NCBI GenBank assembly: GCA_963715825.1
Contig: CAVQSI010000020.1
Span: forward strand, 62,001 to 126,000
From: Sva-07 sp963715825
GTDB taxonomy: Bacteria > Actinomycetota > Acidimicrobiia > Acidimicrobiales > Ilumatobacteraceae
Length of the DNA: 64,000 nt
Reading direction: 5' to 3'
The translations under genes were made by a program, and so were the position numbers. Shown here in pieces: positions 1-8,751 of this stretch. The notes under the pieces are model-generated. The model was not told the origin of the DNA and ran no database searches. It was given only the letters and a program-made list of their open reading frames with translations. Within the stretch, counting starts at the first letter, position 1; the number at the start of each line of letters is the position of its first letter.

Positions 1-86
1 AGACCACGTCGGGGCCGGAGATGGAACTGCGTTCCGGCGACGAACTCGCCGACGAGATCCAGGCCTTCCTCCGCGACCAGGACTGA
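1..86 (+). CDS. 3' end of a protein, possibly PAC2 family
   Basis: The first 86 bases are open in one frame and end at TGA (84-86). The visible tail reads ...SGDELADEIQAFLRDQD. Short acidic endings of this type (GDxLAxExxxFLR) are familiar from actinobacterial PAC2 (proteasome-assembly-chaperone-like) proteins, but only 27 residues are visible, so the family call is tentative. The gene starts outside the window. About 96 bases without a gene separate it from the next start. Confidence 0.4.
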   Translation, partial: TTSGPEMELRSGDELADEIQAFLRDQD

Positions 87-182
87 CAGGCGGGCACCCC
101 GATTCTCCGGTGACGTCGACGGCGTGGCCGTCACCCGCGTTCGCTGAGCGATGCCGACGGGCCAGCGTCTAGCTTCGGCGCC

Positions 183-1202
183 ATGAAAGTCGACGGCAAC
201 ATCGGGATGGATCTGCGCAGCGTCGCCGCCAAGGCGCAGGAGGTCGAAGCCGCCGGGTACTCCGGCGCGTGGACGGCAGAGACGTCACACGATCCGTTCC
301 TGCCACTGCTGCTGGCCGCCGAGCACACCGAACGATTGGAGATCGGCACGTCGATCGCGGTCGCCTTCGCCCGCAATCCGATGACGCTCGCCAACACGGC
401 GTGGGATCTGCAGTCCTACTCGCAGGGCCGGTTCATTCTCGGCCTCGGGAGCCAGATCAAGCCGCACATCACCAAGCGGTTCTCGATGGAGTGGAGCCAC
501 CCCGCCGCGCGCATGCGCGAAATGGTGCTTGCGATGCGGGCGATCTGGAACACGTGGCTCACCGGCGAGAAGCTCGACTTCCGCGGCGAGTTCTACACCC
601 ACACCCTGATGACGCCGTTCTTCACGCCACCCGCGTCCGACCTCGAGGGCTTCGGCCCGCCCAAGGTGTTCCTCGCCGGTGTCGGCGAGCTGATGACCGA
701 GGTCGCCGGCGAGGTGTGCGACGGGTTCCTCTGCCACGGGTTCACCACCGAGAAGTACCTGCGCGAGGTCACCATCCCGGCGCTCGAGCGGGGCCGAGCG
801 AAGGCCGGCAAGACCATGGAAGGCTTCGAGATCGTGGGTCCGTCGTTCGTGGTCACGGGCAACAACGACGAGGAACTCGACGCCGCTGCGACCGGCACCC
901 GCCAGCAGATCGCCTTCTACGGCTCGACGCCGGCGTACCGCAACGTGCTCGAGATCCACGGCTGGGGCGGCCTGCAGGACGAGCTGAACGCCCTGTCGAA
1001 GCAAGGCGAGTGGGCCAAGATGGGCACCCTGATCGACGACGAGATCCTCAACACGTTCGCGGTCGTCGGATCGCCGGAGGACATCGCGCCGGAGCTGTCA
1101 CAGCGCTACGGCGACGTCATCCAGCGCATCAGCTTCTACGCCCCGTACTCCAGCGACCCCGATCGATGGGCCGCCGTGATGGCCGCCCTCCAGGCCGCCT
1201 GA
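183..1202 (+). CDS. LLM-class F420-dependent oxidoreductase (TIGR03617-like)
   Basis: A 339-residue protein of the luciferase-like monooxygenase superfamily, a TIM barrel that in actinobacteria usually binds coenzyme F420. The N-terminus MKVDGNIGMDL, the AGYSGAWTAETSHDPFLPL segment, the barrel strand IGTSIAVAFARNP and the RFILGLGSQIKPH glycine-rich loop (about residues 80-105) are typical of the TIGR03617 subgroup, and the length is normal. The substrate cannot be deduced. The start is the first ATG, close to a purine-rich stretch. It stands alone, convergent with the metal-importer genes that end 5 bases after it. A second member of the superfamily lies at 14144-15121. Confidence 0.9.
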   Translation: MKVDGNIGMDLRSVAAKAQEVEAAGYSGAWTAETSHDPFLPLLLAAEHTERLEIGTSIAVAFARNPMTLANTAWDLQSYSQGRFILGLGSQIKPHITKRFSMEWSHPAARMREMVLAMRAIWNTWLTGEKLDFRGEFYTHTLMTPFFTPPASDLEGFGPPKVFLAGVGELMTEVAGEVCDGFLCHGFTTEKYLREVTIPALERGRAKAGKTMEGFEIVGPSFVVTGNNDEELDAAATGTRQQIAFYGSTPAYRNVLEIHGWGGLQDELNALSKQGEWAKMGTLIDDEILNTFAVVGSPEDIAPELSQRYGDVIQRISFYAPYSSDPDRWAAVMAALQAA

Positions 1203-1206
1203 GACG

Positions 1207-2055
1207 TCAGTGCGCGTGGGCGACGCTGCTTGCGCGGCGGCGGAACCGACCGCCGAAGGCATACGCGATGATGAAGAACAGCCCGGCGGTCAACACGATC
1301 GTCGGACCTGACGCCACATCGAGGTGATAGCTGGCGTTCATCCCGACGAACCCGCTCGCCGCGCCGATCAGCGCGGAGAGCCCGAGCATCTTGCCGAAGC
1401 TGTCGGTCAGCATCCGAGCGACCACGGCGGGCACCACCAGCGTCGCCGCGATCAGCGTGACACCCATGACGTTCATGGTCGCCAGCACCGTCGCCGACAG
1501 CACGACCATCAACAGCGCGTCGATCCACGCGGTCCGCACGCCGGTGGCCGCGGCCACCTCGGAGTCGAAGGTGGTGAACAGCAGCGGCCGGTAGAAGAAG
1601 AACCCGATCACCATGGTGGCCAGCGCAACCCCGACGATCAGCCAGACATCGGACGTGGTCACACCGAGCACGTTGCCGAACAGCAGCGCGTCGGCGTTGC
1701 GGCCGGGCGATCCATACAGCTGCACCAACGCCAATCCGAGCGCGAACGATGCGGTCGTGACCACCCCGATCGCCGCGTCGGAGCCGATCGGTCGGCGACG
1801 AACGATTCCACCGATGGCAAGCGCGGTCACGACGCCCCAGATGCCGGCACCGAGAAACAGGTTCACCCCGATGAGGCCGGCGACGGCGTAGCCACCGAAG
1901 ATCGAGTGCGACAGGCCGTGGCCGATGTAGCTCATGTTCCGCAGCACGACGTAGCAACCGACCACGCCGCAGAGTGCGCCGGCGATCGTCGCGACGTAGA
2001 GACCGTTGCGGAAGAACTCGAACTCGAACGGCCGGATCAGCTCAGCCCAACTCAT
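1207..2055 (-). CDS. Metal ABC transporter permease (ZnuB/ABC-3 family)
   Basis: A 282-residue, very hydrophobic protein with about eight membrane spans, of the ABC-3 permease family that imports Zn(II), Mn(II) or Fe(II). It begins MSWAELIRPFEFEFFRNGLYVATIAGALCGVVGCYVVLRNMSYIGHGLSHS, the usual opening of the family, with the SxxGHGLSH segment near residue 40. The C-terminus is arginine-rich and cytoplasmic. Its start overlaps the ATPase stop by 4 bases (2052-2055), so it is translationally coupled as the last gene of the three-gene operon. Which metal is carried cannot be read from the permease. Confidence 0.92.
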   Translation of the reverse strand: MSWAELIRPFEFEFFRNGLYVATIAGALCGVVGCYVVLRNMSYIGHGLSHSIFGGYAVAGLIGVNLFLGAGIWGVVTALAIGGIVRRRPIGSDAAIGVVTTASFALGLALVQLYGSPGRNADALLFGNVLGVTTSDVWLIVGVALATMVIGFFFYRPLLFTTFDSEVAAATGVRTAWIDALLMVVLSATVLATMNVMGVTLIAATLVVPAVVARMLTDSFGKMLGLSALIGAASGFVGMNASYHLDVASGPTIVLTAGLFFIIAYAFGGRFRRRASSVAHAH

Positions 2056-2870
2056 GCCGTGTCACCGCCCGCCCGGCGCCGCATCTGCAGGACCGTTGCA
2101 TCGACCGGAGCGTCGACGACGACGCGCATTCCACCGTGTTCGAGCACCTCCATCGGCGAGCCGTAGGTCTGTTCGAGCACATCGGGAACGAGCACCTGGT
2201 CGGGACGACCGGCGCCGATCACCGACCGATTGAGGCACACCACCGTCGGCAGGTGCGCGGCGATGCCGTTGAGGTCGTGCGTGGTGAGCACGATCGTGAG
2301 GCCGTCGGCGTTGAGGTCGTCGAGCAGGTGCAGCACGTCGTGGCGGGTGCGCACGTCGAGCCCGGAGGTCGGCTCGTCGAGGAAGATGACCGACGCCTCG
2401 GTGAACAGTGCTCGGGCCAGGAACACGCGCTGCTGCTGTCCGCCGGACAGCTCGCGGATGTGTCGACCGGCCAATCCGTGCATGCCGAGCCGTTCGAGGA
2501 CCTCGGTGATCTCGCTGCGTTCACGTTTGCTGATCCACGGCGTTCGCAGGCCACGCGCCCTGGCCATGCCGACGCACTCGGCGACCGTCACCGGGAAGCT
2601 CCAGTCGATCGACTCGACCTGCGGGACGAGGCCGACCGTCACGTCGGGGGCACGCCGGACGCTCCCTGACACCGGGCGCACCGTTCCGAGCATCACCTTC
2701 AGCAGCGTCGACTTGCCCGAACCCGATGGTCCGACGATCCCGACGAGGTCACCCGGCTCGATGGTGAGGTCGACGTCGATCAGGACCGGTGGCCCACCGT
2801 CGTAGTTGACGGTGACGTTGTCGACCGCGATCAGGCCGCCGGCGCTCGATGGCAGCGACGACAGCGTCAT
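2052..2870 (-). CDS. Metal ABC transporter ATP-binding protein (ZnuC-type)
   Basis: A 272-residue ABC ATPase that powers the permease encoded next to it. Visible motifs in order: Walker A GPSGSGKST (about residue 47), Q-loop region (VPQVESIDW), signature LSGGQQQRVFLARAL, Walker B VIFLDEPTSGLD and the H-loop TTHD. Length and order are normal for the ZnuC/MntB-type group. Transcription runs leftward from the binding-protein gene (gap of 28 bases), through this gene, into the permease (4-base overlap). Confidence 0.93.
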   Translation of the reverse strand: MTLSSLPSSAGGLIAVDNVTVNYDGGPPVLIDVDLTIEPGDLVGIVGPSGSGKSTLLKVMLGTVRPVSGSVRRAPDVTVGLVPQVESIDWSFPVTVAECVGMARARGLRTPWISKRERSEITEVLERLGMHGLAGRHIRELSGGQQQRVFLARALFTEASVIFLDEPTSGLDVRTRHDVLHLLDDLNADGLTIVLTTHDLNGIAAHLPTVVCLNRSVIGAGRPDQVLVPDVLEQTYGSPMEVLEHGGMRVVVDAPVDATVLQMRRRAGGDTA

Positions 2871-2898
2871 CGCCGACCACCGAGCGCCGGGCGCCAGA

Positions 2899-3942
2899 TC
2901 ACTGGGGGTACTCGGCGTTGTCCGGAACGATGTCGCGGACTTCGAAGGCCTCGAGGGCCGAGGCGTCGCCGCCGAGTGCTTCGGTCATCGTGATGAAGTT
3001 GAACTTCATCAGCCCGAGCCATGAGTGGTCGGCCTCGCCCGGGGCGCCCGGGAGGTCGTCGTCGCGCAGGTCGTCGACGTACTCGGCGCCGGTTTCGTTG
3101 GCGATCTGCTCGAGCACCGGCGACGGGAACACCTCGGAGCCGAACACGGCCGTGACGTTCTCGGCTTCGATCTGCTCGATCAGGTTGACCACCTCGGCGG
3201 GCGTGGGCTCGCCGAAGTCGGCCGGCTGCACCGCCCCGATCACGTTCCAGCCGTACGTGTCGGCGAAGTAGGCGTAGGCGTCGTGGTAGGTGACCAGCTT
3301 GCGCTGTTCTTCGGGGATCGTGTCGAACGCCTCACGGATCGCGGCGTCGAACTCGTCGACGAGCGTCTCGAACTCGGCGAAGTTGGCGTCGAACTGCTCG
3401 GCGCACTCGGGCGCGACCACACTCATCTCCTCACGGATGATGTCGGCGTACACCTTGACCAGCGTCGGGTCGGTCCACAGGTGCGGGTTCGGCTTGCCGC
3501 CGTCCTCGGGGAACGAGAAGTCGTACTTGTACTGGTCCGGCTCGATCGTGCGGTCGCCGAGCTCGATGACCTCGACGCCGTCGCCGACGTTGGCGAGCGC
3601 GAGCTCCTTGGTGGGCTCTTCGAGCACCAGGCCGTTGATGAACACGATGTCGGCGGTGGTCATGACCTCGGCTGCCGACGGGGGCGGCTCGAAGGTGTGC
3701 GAGTTGGTGCCCTCTGGCACGATGCCGACGATCTCGGCGCAGTCGCCGATGATGTTCGCGGCGATCGAGGTGATGGGCGCGACGGTGGTGACGACCTGGA
3801 TGTCGGACGTCGCAGCGGGCGTCGACTCGTCCGAGCCGCCGGCGTCGCCGGAGGAGTCGTCGTCGCTACCGCAGGCGGCGGCGACCAGGGCGAGGGCGGC
3901 GGCACCGGCGACCAGCCGGCGAGTGTGGTGCTTCGATGACAT
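2899..3942 (-). CDS. Metal ABC transporter substrate-binding lipoprotein (ZnuA/TroA family)
   Basis: A 347-residue solute-binding lipoprotein of the cluster A-I (ZnuA/TroA/PsaA) family. The true start is the ATG at 3940-3942: it gives MSSKHHTRRLVAGAAALALVAAACGSDDDS, a lipoprotein signal peptide with the lipidated Cys at residue 22 and an acidic linker. The open frame continues upstream to 5547 only as a shadow of the opposite gene. Conserved metal-ligand positions are visible: His in GTNSHTFEPPP, His in NPHLWTDPT, His in LVTYHDAYAYF and Asp in YVDDLRDDD. A His-rich loop typical of many Zn-specific ZnuA proteins is missing, so Mn is as possible as Zn. First gene of the leftward operon. Confidence 0.92.
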   Translation of the reverse strand: MSSKHHTRRLVAGAAALALVAAACGSDDDSSGDAGGSDESTPAATSDIQVVTTVAPITSIAANIIGDCAEIVGIVPEGTNSHTFEPPPSAAEVMTTADIVFINGLVLEEPTKELALANVGDGVEVIELGDRTIEPDQYKYDFSFPEDGGKPNPHLWTDPTLVKVYADIIREEMSVVAPECAEQFDANFAEFETLVDEFDAAIREAFDTIPEEQRKLVTYHDAYAYFADTYGWNVIGAVQPADFGEPTPAEVVNLIEQIEAENVTAVFGSEVFPSPVLEQIANETGAEYVDDLRDDDLPGAPGEADHSWLGLMKFNFITMTEALGGDASALEAFEVRDIVPDNAEYPQ

Positions 3943-3957
3943 GGCGCAGGACTGTAC

Positions 3958-3974
3958 TTGCGACCTGCTCGCAA
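3958..3974. promoter_or_regulatory. Perfect 17-bp inverted repeat, candidate operator
   Basis: TTGCGA-CCTGC-TCGCAA is a perfect palindrome with 6-base arms and a 5-base spacer. It lies 16 bases before the start of the metal-binding protein and 68 bases before the divergent oxidoreductase gene at 4042. Position and symmetry suit a dimeric repressor, and a metalloregulator (Zur or MntR type) would make sense for the leftward operon. The sequence does not obviously match the AT-rich Zur consensus, so the regulator is inferred only from context. Confidence 0.5.
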
Positions 3975-4041
3975 ACACAGTCGGGCTCAAAGTTGTGCCT
4001 GACCAGGGATTTCGAGCACTGTCAGGCAGACATCTGCGCCG

Positions 4042-5589
4042 ATGAGTAGGGTCGCCCGAATGGTCGCAAACCGCTGGAACGACACGCTCTTCGTCACCGG
4101 GCGTCTCGACGACCACCGAGCCGCCGAGTTGACGGCCGTCGCCGAATCCGGACGCAGCGTGCTGCTCGCGATCGAACCCGACGACGAGATCGCCGCCGCG
4201 ATCGCCGGTGTGGCCGTGGGCGCCGACCTGCCGGCCACCGAGTGGTACGTCACGCTCACCGACGACGATGCCGCCAGCCGCCTCGACGGCGAGGTGCCGA
4301 TCACCACACCGTTGCGCACCCTTGCCCCCATCGACGGCGGCATCGAGGTGGCAGCGACCACCAGCGTGCGCTTCACCCACCACCCCACGATCGCCGTACG
4401 ACGCATCGGCGCCGGCCGGATCGTCACCACCGGCATCGCCGACCTCGACGCCCTGCGGCGTCACCCGACGCTCGCTCCGTTCGTGGCCCGCTTGCTCGCA
4501 CCGACCGCCCCGACGCGCACCACCGACTTCGGCGTCGGGGTCGTCGGCTACGGACCGTTCGGAGCGATGGGGTACCTGCATGGCCTCGCCGCCACCGAGA
4601 CCGACGGCCTGGCACTCGTCGCAGCCGCCGACTCGGTCAGCGACCGGCTCGTGGCAGCTCGCGCCGACTTCCCCGATCTGGTCGCCCACGACTCCGCCGA
4701 GTCGCTCGCCACCGACCCGTCGGTCGACATCGCCATCATCGCCACCCCGCCGGTCCTGCACGCCGAGCTCGCACTGGCGTTGCTCCGTGCGGGCAAACAC
4801 GTCGTGATCGAGAAGCCGATGTGTCTGCGACGCGAGGACGCCGACGCCATCATCGCCACCGCCGCCGAGCACGATCGCGTCGTCACCGTGCACCAGAGCC
4901 GCCGCTGGGACCGCGACTGGCTGGCCCTGCGGCACCTGGTCGGCAGCGGCGACATCGGCGAGGTGTTCAACATCGAAACGTTCGTCGGCGGCTTCGAGCA
5001 TCCGTGTCGGGCGTGGCACTCCGAGGAGTCGATCTCCGGTGGAGCGATCTACGACTGGGGCTCGCATCACGTCGACTGGATCGTGCAGCTCTACGGTTCG
5101 TCGCCCGCACGGGTGCTCTGCAGCTCCCACACCCGCGTGTGGCACGACACCACCAACGCCGACCAGCTCAGTTTGTGGATGCAGTGGGACGACGGGCGCG
5201 AAGCCACCTTCCGCCAGAGCGACGTGTGCGCGATCCGGCGCCCGAAATTCCACGTCGAGGGCACGCGCGGCACGATCGAGGGCCACTACCGGCCGGTGGT
5301 CGCAGACAGCATCGTGCCGGGTCGGGGCCACGTTCGCGATGTCTCGCACCACGCCGAGGCCCCGGTCGACCTGACGGTCGCCACCTACGACGGCACGCTC
5401 GGGATCCGCACGTCGACCGTGGCGCCGGCACCGAGCCCGGGATGGGGCTTCCACCGCAACCTCGCCGACCACCTGCTGCTCGGCGAGCCGTTGGCGGTGC
5501 GCCCCGAGGAGTCTCGCGACGTCGTCGCCGTGCTCGAAGCCGGCCATCGGTCGGGCGCCAACGGCGGCGAGCTGATCGAGATCGGTTGA
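4042..5589 (+). CDS. Gfo/Idh/MocA family oxidoreductase with N-terminal extension
   Basis: A 515-residue protein. Residues about 160-515 form a Gfo/Idh/MocA NAD(P)-dependent oxidoreductase: dinucleotide loop VGVVGYGPFGAMG, the catalytic-lysine motif VVIEKPM, and GGAIYDWGSHHVDW, whose histidines sit where the family has its catalytic His. The first ~155 residues are an extra domain (LFVTGRLDDHRAAELTAV..., ...GAGRIVTTGIADLDALRRHP) that resembles the ThuA-like amidotransferase-fold domain sometimes paired with these enzymes; this is inference. First gene of an eight-gene overlapping run; its stop overlaps the next start by one base (TGATG). The substrate is probably a sugar or polyol derivative, not determinable here. 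Confidence 0.87.
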   Translation: MSRVARMVANRWNDTLFVTGRLDDHRAAELTAVAESGRSVLLAIEPDDEIAAAIAGVAVGADLPATEWYVTLTDDDAASRLDGEVPITTPLRTLAPIDGGIEVAATTSVRFTHHPTIAVRRIGAGRIVTTGIADLDALRRHPTLAPFVARLLAPTAPTRTTDFGVGVVGYGPFGAMGYLHGLAATETDGLALVAAADSVSDRLVAARADFPDLVAHDSAESLATDPSVDIAIIATPPVLHAELALALLRAGKHVVIEKPMCLRREDADAIIATAAEHDRVVTVHQSRRWDRDWLALRHLVGSGDIGEVFNIETFVGGFEHPCRAWHSEESISGGAIYDWGSHHVDWIVQLYGSSPARVLCSSHTRVWHDTTNADQLSLWMQWDDGREATFRQSDVCAIRRPKFHVEGTRGTIEGHYRPVVADSIVPGRGHVRDVSHHAEAPVDLTVATYDGTLGIRTSTVAPAPSPGWGFHRNLADHLLLGEPLAVRPEESRDVVAVLEAGHRSGANGGELIEIG

Positions 5590-6563
5590 TGTCCGACGCT
5601 GACGCTCGCGTCGGCATCGGCGTGATCGGGGCCCGATCGATGGTCGCCACCCGCGCGGTCATGCCGGCGATCGGCGCCTCCGACCTCGCCCGGCTCGTGG
5701 CGGTCTCGTCGCTCGGCGGGCCCGTCCCCGAGCCCTGGGACCATCTCGCCGCGGGCACCTACGACGACGTGCTCGACCATCCCGACGTCGACGCGGTCTA
5801 CATCGCGCTCCCCAACGGGATGCATCGCGAGTGGACCGAACGCGCGGCGGACGCCGGCAAACACGTGCTGTGCGAGAAGCCGATCGCGCCCACCGTCGCC
5901 GACGCCGCAGCGATGGCGACTGCGTGCGATGCCGCGGGCGTGCTGCTGGCCGAGGCATGGATGACCCCGTTCGACGCTCGCTGGCGTGCGGCGCTCGACG
6001 CGGCACGTAGCGGGCACCTCGGCACCGTGCTCGACGTCGACTCGTCGTTCACCTTCACGATCGGCGCCGACGCCGCCGACAACTACCGGTGGTCGGACGA
6101 GCAAGGCGGCGGCGCGCTGCTCGACGTCGGCATCTACTGCCTCGGGCCGATCGTCGAGCTGTGGGGCGCCGACCCCGAGGCGATCGACGCGACCGCACTG
6201 TGGCATCCGACCGGCGTCGACGCCCGTACCGAGGCCACGCTGTCGTGGGCCGACGGGCGCGAAGCGCGGATCCGGTGCTCGTTCGTCGACCCCGAGGAGC
6301 AGCGCATCGAAGTGGTCGGTGACGCAGCGTCGATGATCATCGACGGCGATGCCCACACCGGTGGCGAACGGGCCAGGGACTTCCTCGTCGCTGCAGCCGA
6401 TGGCAGCGTGTCGACGACGTCGGTCGACGCGTCCGATCCGTACCTGGGTATGGTCGATGCGTTCGCCCGGGCCGTCCGAGGCGATCGACCCTGGCCACGA
6501 CCGATGACCTCGACGCTCGAACTGCTGACTCTCATCGAGCGGATCGCGAGCGCGCGGCAGTGA
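5589..6563 (+). CDS. Gfo/Idh/MocA family oxidoreductase
   Basis: A 324-residue, normal-length member of the same family as the preceding gene. It starts MSDADARVGIGVIGARSMVATRA, where the usual GxGxxG fingerprint is degenerate (GVIGARSMV). HVLCEKPIAPT carries the catalytic lysine and GGGALLDVGIYCL the family's central motif, with Tyr where many members have His. The start is fixed by the one-base overlap TGATG with the gene before; the open frame that extends further upstream to 4242 is out-of-frame shadow. Two different family members side by side suggest successive redox steps on one substrate. Confidence 0.9.
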   Translation: MSDADARVGIGVIGARSMVATRAVMPAIGASDLARLVAVSSLGGPVPEPWDHLAAGTYDDVLDHPDVDAVYIALPNGMHREWTERAADAGKHVLCEKPIAPTVADAAAMATACDAAGVLLAEAWMTPFDARWRAALDAARSGHLGTVLDVDSSFTFTIGADAADNYRWSDEQGGGALLDVGIYCLGPIVELWGADPEAIDATALWHPTGVDARTEATLSWADGREARIRCSFVDPEEQRIEVVGDAASMIIDGDAHTGGERARDFLVAAADGSVSTTSVDASDPYLGMVDAFARAVRGDRPWPRPMTSTLELLTLIERIASARQ

Positions 6564-7465
6564 CGAGCGAGGCTGCGGTTGTCGAGCCACGACACCACTG
6601 GCATGCGCTGGCCTCGGGTGTCGAACTCCATGCCGTGCACTGGGAGCCCGCATCGCCACCGGCCGACGAGCTGGTGCCGTTCCTGCTCGTGCACGGCCTT
6701 GCGTCGAACGCTCGGCTGTGGGACGGCGTCGCCCACCACCTCGCGCAGCGCGGCCACCGCGTCGTGGCGGTCGACCAGCGCGGTCACGGCCGCTCGTCGA
6801 AGCCTGACGACGGCTACGACATGACCACCGTTGCCGACGACCTGCGCCTCCTGATCGACGTGCTCGGATGGGAGCGCCCCGCCGTGGCCGGTCAATCGTG
6901 GGGCGGCAACGTCGTGCTCGAACTCGCGTGGTCACACCCCGACGCCGTGTCGATGATCGCCTGCGTCGACGGCGGCTTCATCGACCTCGCCGGCCGCTTC
7001 CCCGACTGGGACGACGCTGCCACCGCGCTCGCTCCACCGAAGCTCGCCGGCACGCCGCTCGCCGACATCACCCGCTGGCTCGAGGCGTCGGCGAGCGACT
7101 GGCCCGAGGTGGGCCGACAGGGCACGCTCGCCAATTTCGAAGTGCGCGACGACGGCACGATCGCACCATGGCTCACGTTCGACCGCCACCTCACCGTGTT
7201 GCGCGGGCTCTGGGAGCACCAGCCGTCGAGCCGCTACCCGGAGGTCGGCGTTCCCACACTCCTGATCGGCGCCGACACCGGCGACGTTGCCTGGAGCGCC
7301 TCGAAACACGACGCCGTCGATCTCGCGATCGCCTCGCTCCCGCAGGGGCGTGCGGTGTGGTTCAGCCCGGCCCACCACGACGTCCACGCCCAACAACCCG
7401 ACGCTGTCGGCGACCTGCTCCGCCGAGCAGCCACCGATCCCGCGTTCTTCTCGGAGCCATCATGA
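6560..7465 (+). CDS. Alpha/beta hydrolase
   Basis: A 301-residue alpha/beta-hydrolase-fold enzyme. Visible: oxyanion region LLVHGLASNARLWDGVAHHL (HG motif), VVAVDQRGHGRSSKP, the nucleophile elbow GQSWGGN (Ser about residue 116) and a late histidine in SPAHHDVHAQQPD that probably completes the triad. It uses a GTG start overlapping the previous stop by 4 bases (GTGA), and its own stop overlaps the next start (ATGA). The family hydrolyses esters, lactones or C-C bonds; in this operon it could cleave the imported or oxidised substrate, but no specific reaction can be assigned. Confidence 0.88.
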   Translation: MTSEAAVVEPRHHWHALASGVELHAVHWEPASPPADELVPFLLVHGLASNARLWDGVAHHLAQRGHRVVAVDQRGHGRSSKPDDGYDMTTVADDLRLLIDVLGWERPAVAGQSWGGNVVLELAWSHPDAVSMIACVDGGFIDLAGRFPDWDDAATALAPPKLAGTPLADITRWLEASASDWPEVGRQGTLANFEVRDDGTIAPWLTFDRHLTVLRGLWEHQPSSRYPEVGVPTLLIGADTGDVAWSASKHDAVDLAIASLPQGRAVWFSPAHHDVHAQQPDAVGDLLRRAATDPAFFSEPS

Positions 7466-8751
7466 CCACCTCGAACGCCCCGCGCTTGCTTGCCATCATG
7501 GGCTCGGGCGAGACCGCCCCCACCATGAACGCTCCGCACCGCGCGATCTTCGAACGGCTCGGGCCCGACGTCGACGCCGTGCTGCTCGACACCCCGTTCG
7601 GGTTCCAGGAGAACGCCCCGATCCTCGCATCGAAAGCGATCGAGTACTTCCGCGATGCGATCGGTCGTCGGGTCGAGGCCGCCGGTCTCACCCGGACCGA
7701 CAGCGGCGACACCGTTGGCATCGAGCGTGGCGTCGCAAAGGTGCGCTCGGCCGCCTGGGTGTTCGCCGGCCCGGGAAGCCCCACGTTCGCGCTCGAACAG
7801 TGGCGCAACACCGCCGTCCCGGACGCGATCGCCGACAAGCTGCGCTCCGGCGGGGCCGTCGTGTTCTCGTCGGCCGCTGCGCTGACATTGGGCAAGATGA
7901 CGGTGCCGGTGTACGAGATCTACAAGGTCGGCGTCGATCCGTACTGGCTCGACGGCCTGGACGTGCTCGCCGAGATCGGCCTGAACGTGGCGGTCATCCC
8001 GCACTACGACAACGCCGAGGGCGGCAACCACGACACCCGGTTCTGCTACCTGGGCGAACGCCGACTGGCGATGCTCGAGCCCGAACTCCCTGACGGATGT
8101 TTCGTCCTCGGCATCGACGAGCACACCGGTGTGGTGATGGATCTCGACGCCGACACCGCGCAGATCGTCGGCAAGGGCGCGGTCACCTTGCGCCGCAATG
8201 GCGAGTCGGTCCGCATCGAGTCGGGCCAGACGATTCCCATCGACGCGCTGCGTCGAGGCCCCGAAGGATCCGTTTCAGGATCTGGATCCCCGGCCGCCGT
8301 CCCCGATCAGCTCGCCGACGCGCCCGGCGCCGACGCCGCGGCGAGCGACCACGTCGTCGACTCTCTCGCGTCTGCCGCAAAGCTCCACGAGGCCCAGTTC
8401 GACACCGCGCTCGCCACCCGCGACGCCGATGGCGCGGTCGCGGCGATCCTGCAGCTCGAATCGGCGATCGTCGAGTGGTCGCGCGACACCTTGCAGTCCG
8501 ACGACATCGATCGCGCCCGTGCCGCGCTGCGCTCGATGATCGTTCGGCTCGGCGCGGCAGCAACCGAAGGCGTACGCGACGTCCGCGAGGTGCTCGGTCC
8601 GGTCGTCGAAGCCGCCCTGGCCGCCCGCGTCGTTGCCCGGTCCGAGAAGGCGTTCGCCGTGTCCGACGCGATCCGCGACCAGCTGGCCGAGGCCGGCATC
8701 GAAGTCCGCGACACACCCGATGGAGCGGAGTGGCTCGTCGCCGATGACTGA
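7462..8751 (+). CDS. Cyanophycinase-like (peptidase S51 type) domain fused to CysS-type C-terminal domain
   Basis: A 429-residue protein in two parts. Residues 1-~260 resemble the type 1 glutamine-amidotransferase/peptidase S51 fold: LLAIMGSGETAPTM, VLLDTPFGFQENAP, FAGPGSPTFALEQW, FSSAAALTLGK (nucleophile-elbow region) and GCFVLGIDEHTGVVMD. After a linker (SGSGSPAAVPDQ) residues ~305-429 look like the end of cysteinyl-tRNA synthetase: LHEAQFDTALATRDADGAV and ARSEKAFAVSDAIRDQLAEAGIEVRDTPDG, matching the AxxKDFxxADxIRDxLxxxGIxxxDTPxG ending of CysS. The catalytic and ATP-binding parts of CysS are absent, so it is not a tRNA synthetase. Start by ATGA overlap with the hydrolase; end overlaps the ATPase start by 8 bases. 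Confidence 0.82.
   Translation: MTTSNAPRLLAIMGSGETAPTMNAPHRAIFERLGPDVDAVLLDTPFGFQENAPILASKAIEYFRDAIGRRVEAAGLTRTDSGDTVGIERGVAKVRSAAWVFAGPGSPTFALEQWRNTAVPDAIADKLRSGGAVVFSSAAALTLGKMTVPVYEIYKVGVDPYWLDGLDVLAEIGLNVAVIPHYDNAEGGNHDTRFCYLGERRLAMLEPELPDGCFVLGIDEHTGVVMDLDADTAQIVGKGAVTLRRNGESVRIESGQTIPIDALRRGPEGSVSGSGSPAAVPDQLADAPGADAAASDHVVDSLASAAKLHEAQFDTALATRDADGAVAAILQLESAIVEWSRDTLQSDDIDRARAALRSMIVRLGAAATEGVRDVREVLGPVVEAALAARVVARSEKAFAVSDAIRDQLAEAGIEVRDTPDGAEWLVADD

Noticed and set aside
3943..5547. Long minus-strand extension upstream of the metal-binding protein (882-codon frame)
   Set aside because: It is antisense to the well-supported oxidoreductase at 4042-5589, and the signal peptide fixes the real start at 3942.
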